Program-made: the position numbers and the translations under genes | Shown: positions 6,614 through 8,166 of the stretch, piece after piece | How positions within the stretch are numbered: position 1 is the first letter of the stretch | How the letters are laid out: every line of letters begins with the position of its first letter | From: Methanosaeta sp. UBA80 | GTDB taxonomy: Archaea; Halobacteriota; Methanosarcinia; Methanotrichales; Methanotrichaceae | DNA length: 8,166 bases | Assembly (NCBI GenBank): GCA_002505805.1 | Contig: DAWB01000147.1 | Coordinates: 1-8,166 of the forward strand | Direction of reading: 5' to 3' | The notes under the pieces: model-generated | The model's database searches: none | What the model saw: only the letters and a program-made list of their open reading frames with translations | Told to the model about the DNA's origin: nothing

Positions 6614-6632
6614 AAGGAGCCTTTGGCCCCTT
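6614..6632 (-). terminator. Stem-loop between the small protein gene and the inhibitor gene, possible partial terminator
   Basis: On the minus strand aaggggcc and ggctcctt form an eight-pair stem (one G-T wobble) with a three-base loop. A five-T run follows about 14 bases later (6599-6595). It sits after the stop at 6676 and before the inhibitor start at 6559. The distance to the T-run is long for a classical terminator, so it may instead modulate read-through, protect an mRNA end or mark a processing site. Confidence 0.4.
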
Positions 6633-6675
6633 GCATGCCTGTTTCAGCATTTCTATTTATGGCAGAAGAATGACG

Positions 6676-7110
6676 CTACCATACATAGATCTCATGGATC
6701 ATGCCGTCGCTCTCCTCCCGATAGTTCACCACCGATCCTTTTTCCAGTGCATGAGCGCTGAGCATGGTCAGAGCTACGATTGCACTATCGGAATTGTTGG
6801 CAAGTTTCTTCCAACCTATGCCGGATACCCCTATCCAGGAGTTGCGGTTCTGATTGATCGACCATAGCCCGTTAATTTTCTTATTGCTCAACCATGCAGT
6901 AATGCCTGCGGACTCGCCTTCTTGCAGAGGCAGAGCCGGTGCCGCATCTCCCATTCCTACCACAGCTGATGCCTGACTTTCTGCTTCAGCCGAGGCGACA
7001 TATTTCTCAGGCGCCATCTCACTGGGCATTGACATCTCACCACTCTCGATCTTTGTGCTTTCTGCTGGTCCTTCCGGCCCCATCTCCGGTTTAATCTTCA
7101 TCTTTGCCAT
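6676..7110 (-). CDS. Small protein with a stand-alone copy of the C1-peptidase C-terminal domain
   Basis: I do not recognise a named family. The first 70 or so of 144 residues are low-complexity, acidic and rich in Met, Pro, Ala, Glu and Ser, so probably disordered, with no signal peptide. Residues 79-144 form a compact domain (GLWSINQNRNSW, IGWKKL, VVNYREES, IYVW). It aligns almost without gaps to the C-terminal 66 residues of the neighbouring peptidase (GLWTIDQDRNAW, GGWRKI, PVNFYEEN, LYVL). Agreement is about a third identical by eye. The start is ATG 7110, because gggatgat lies a few bases upstream and 19 bases separate it from the peptidase stop at 7130. ATG 7140, or the longer frame back to 7206, would overlap the peptidase end and add unrelated residues. 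It could be an adaptor or regulator binding the same partner as the peptidase domain, or a decayed partial duplication. Confidence 0.7.
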   Translation of the reverse strand: MAKMKIKPEMGPEGPAESTKIESGEMSMPSEMAPEKYVASAEAESQASAVVGMGDAAPALPLQEGESAGITAWLSNKKINGLWSINQNRNSWIGVSGIGWKKLANNSDSAIVALTMLSAHALEKGSVVNYREESDGMIHEIYVW

Positions 7111-7129
7111 ATCATCATCCCGTAATTTT

Positions 7130-8166
7130 TCATAGCACATACAGTTGTTTAATGACGCTGTTCTCCTCGTAGAAGTTGACGGGACGTCCTGCTGCTTTTG
7201 CAGCAATCAGCTGCGCGAGCATATTGAAGAATATGTTGTCGTTATCCGCCGAGATCTTGCGCCAGCCTCCTACGCAATCAAAGTATGCCCAGGCATTTCT
7301 ATCCTGATCTATCGTCCATAAGCCGACAACATGACAGTTCGAATGCCAGCCGGTATTGACAATTCCGTCAACTCCCTGATTGAGCCAGGTGTCAATGCCA
7401 CATTGTCCATAGGCAATTTTGAAAAAGCCAGCCTCGCCCCAGCCCGTTCCCCAGCTATTCTTGCAGATCCAATAGCCTTGGGAATCGTTATAGCCTACAA
7501 TAGTCACGCAGTGTCCGCCTGCTTCTCCACCCGAGACATGCTTGTAAATCCCGCTTTTATAGCTGAAAAAATCCTGATAGACAACGAAGCAGGCGCATAC
7601 CGGTCCCTTGGTCGATACCCAATTCTTGATATCTGCTACTTTCCCGGTGAGATTTGTATAGCCTGTTATCTTGACTGCACTATTAGCCCAGCCTGAGCAT
7701 AATCCGCTGCAATCCTTCTTGGACAGGCCGCTGTCATAGGTATAACATGCCTCTTCCGACACTCCCTTGGCTTTGAAAGCATCGAATGCCTCATTAGGCC
7801 ACCAGCCGGTGTTACAGGTGGCACCTTTATCTCTGCCGTGGCAGAAGAACATGTGCGCTTCGCTCAGATCGATAGCGAGGTTTGGATTGGAGTATTGCAG
7901 GCGTACTTGAGATTCAACTGTAGCTACGGTTCCAAAAGCGACACAAGATCCGCAGGATTTCTGATCCCGAATGGGGGTGACAAAATTCTTCCCAGCCACA
8001 TTGCGAAGATCATAGGCGGATGGCGCACCGATTGCGCTTATTGCTTCACTCTTAATCGATGCCTCAATTGATTCCCATTTCGATGCTATCTCTTCAAGAG
8101 TGGTCTCTCCTTCGGGAGGATTGAGCCCCAAGTGGTTCTTCTGCTCGGAAAGCGAAAGTGAAGACA
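7130..8166 (-). CDS. Papain-family (C1A) cysteine peptidase with a C-terminal accessory domain, 5' end outside window
   Basis: The frame is open to the window edge, so the start is missing. The first in-frame TTG at 8131 is not a credible start because sensible coding (LSEQKNHLGLNPPEG) continues upstream. Counting from that TTG, the catalytic domain covers about 37-250. It has the oxyanion Gln57 (PIRDQKSCGSC), nucleophile Cys63, His207 (GGHCVTIVGYN) and Asn225 (KNSWGTGWGE), so it should be active. The residue after the catalytic Cys is Val where most papains have Trp (CGSCVAF). Several extra cysteines could form disulfides (60/97, 106, 130, 141/145, 179/181, 208, 223, 244). Residues 268-333 are a separate accessory domain shared with the next gene. 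A short charged stretch before residue 37 may be a propeptide; export cannot be judged. It leads an apparent operon with the accessory-domain protein (19-base gap) and an I42 inhibitor. Confidence 0.9.
   Translation of the reverse strand, partial: SSLSLSEQKNHLGLNPPEGETTLEEIASKWESIEASIKSEAISAIGAPSAYDLRNVAGKNFVTPIRDQKSCGSCVAFGTVATVESQVRLQYSNPNLAIDLSEAHMFFCHGRDKGATCNTGWWPNEAFDAFKAKGVSEEACYTYDSGLSKKDCSGLCSGWANSAVKITGYTNLTGKVADIKNWVSTKGPVCACFVVYQDFFSYKSGIYKHVSGGEAGGHCVTIVGYNDSQGYWICKNSWGTGWGEAGFFKIAYGQCGIDTWLNQGVDGIVNTGWHSNCHVVGLWTIDQDRNAWAYFDCVGGWRKISADNDNIFFNMLAQLIAAKAAGRPVNFYEENSVIKQLYVL

Noticed and set aside
7111..7206. An extended N-terminus of the small protein starting at 7206 or 7140
   Set aside because: It overlaps the conserved end of the peptidase in another frame and adds no family similarity. 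ATG 7110 has a better ribosome-binding sequence.

Overview
The window most likely comes from an acetate-using methanogenic archaeon close to Methanothrix (Methanosaeta). This rests on protein style: NosD-type beta-helix surface proteins opening with phrases like LTVCASGCDYTTIQAAI and joined to SdrB/Cna-B-like repeats, an archaeal papain-like peptidase beside a chagasin-type inhibitor, AT-rich boxes resembling archaeal TATA/BRE elements, and a T-rich terminator. No rRNA, tRNA or taxonomic marker is present, so this is an inference.

Left part (1-4047, minus strand): one very long gene for a secreted repeat protein enters from beyond position 1. Read from its start at 4047 it has a signal peptide, two beta-helix modules, three tandem SdrB-like domains, then two more beta-helix modules running off the window. 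The reading frame breaks three times inside the SdrB-like block (near 2076, 1893-1897 and 1631), so the gene is a pseudogene, or the sequence has local indel errors. About 1347 codons can be reconstructed.

Middle (4048-6200, plus strand): a 280-base AT-rich divergent region with a 9-bp inverted repeat precedes a two-gene operon. It encodes an HD-domain hydrolase of the YedJ type and an M24-family (Xaa-Pro peptidase-like) protein, translationally coupled by an ATGA overlap and closed by a hairpin plus T-run terminator.

Right part (6254-8166, minus strand): a probable cysteine-protease operon. A papain-family (C1A) peptidase, whose 5' end lies outside the window, is followed after 19 bases by a small protein that repeats the peptidase's own C-terminal domain behind a disordered acidic tail. 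A chagasin-like (I42) cysteine-protease inhibitor follows. A protease, a stand-alone copy of its accessory domain and a matching inhibitor form a compact set whose members probably act on each other. This is the most interesting system in the window.
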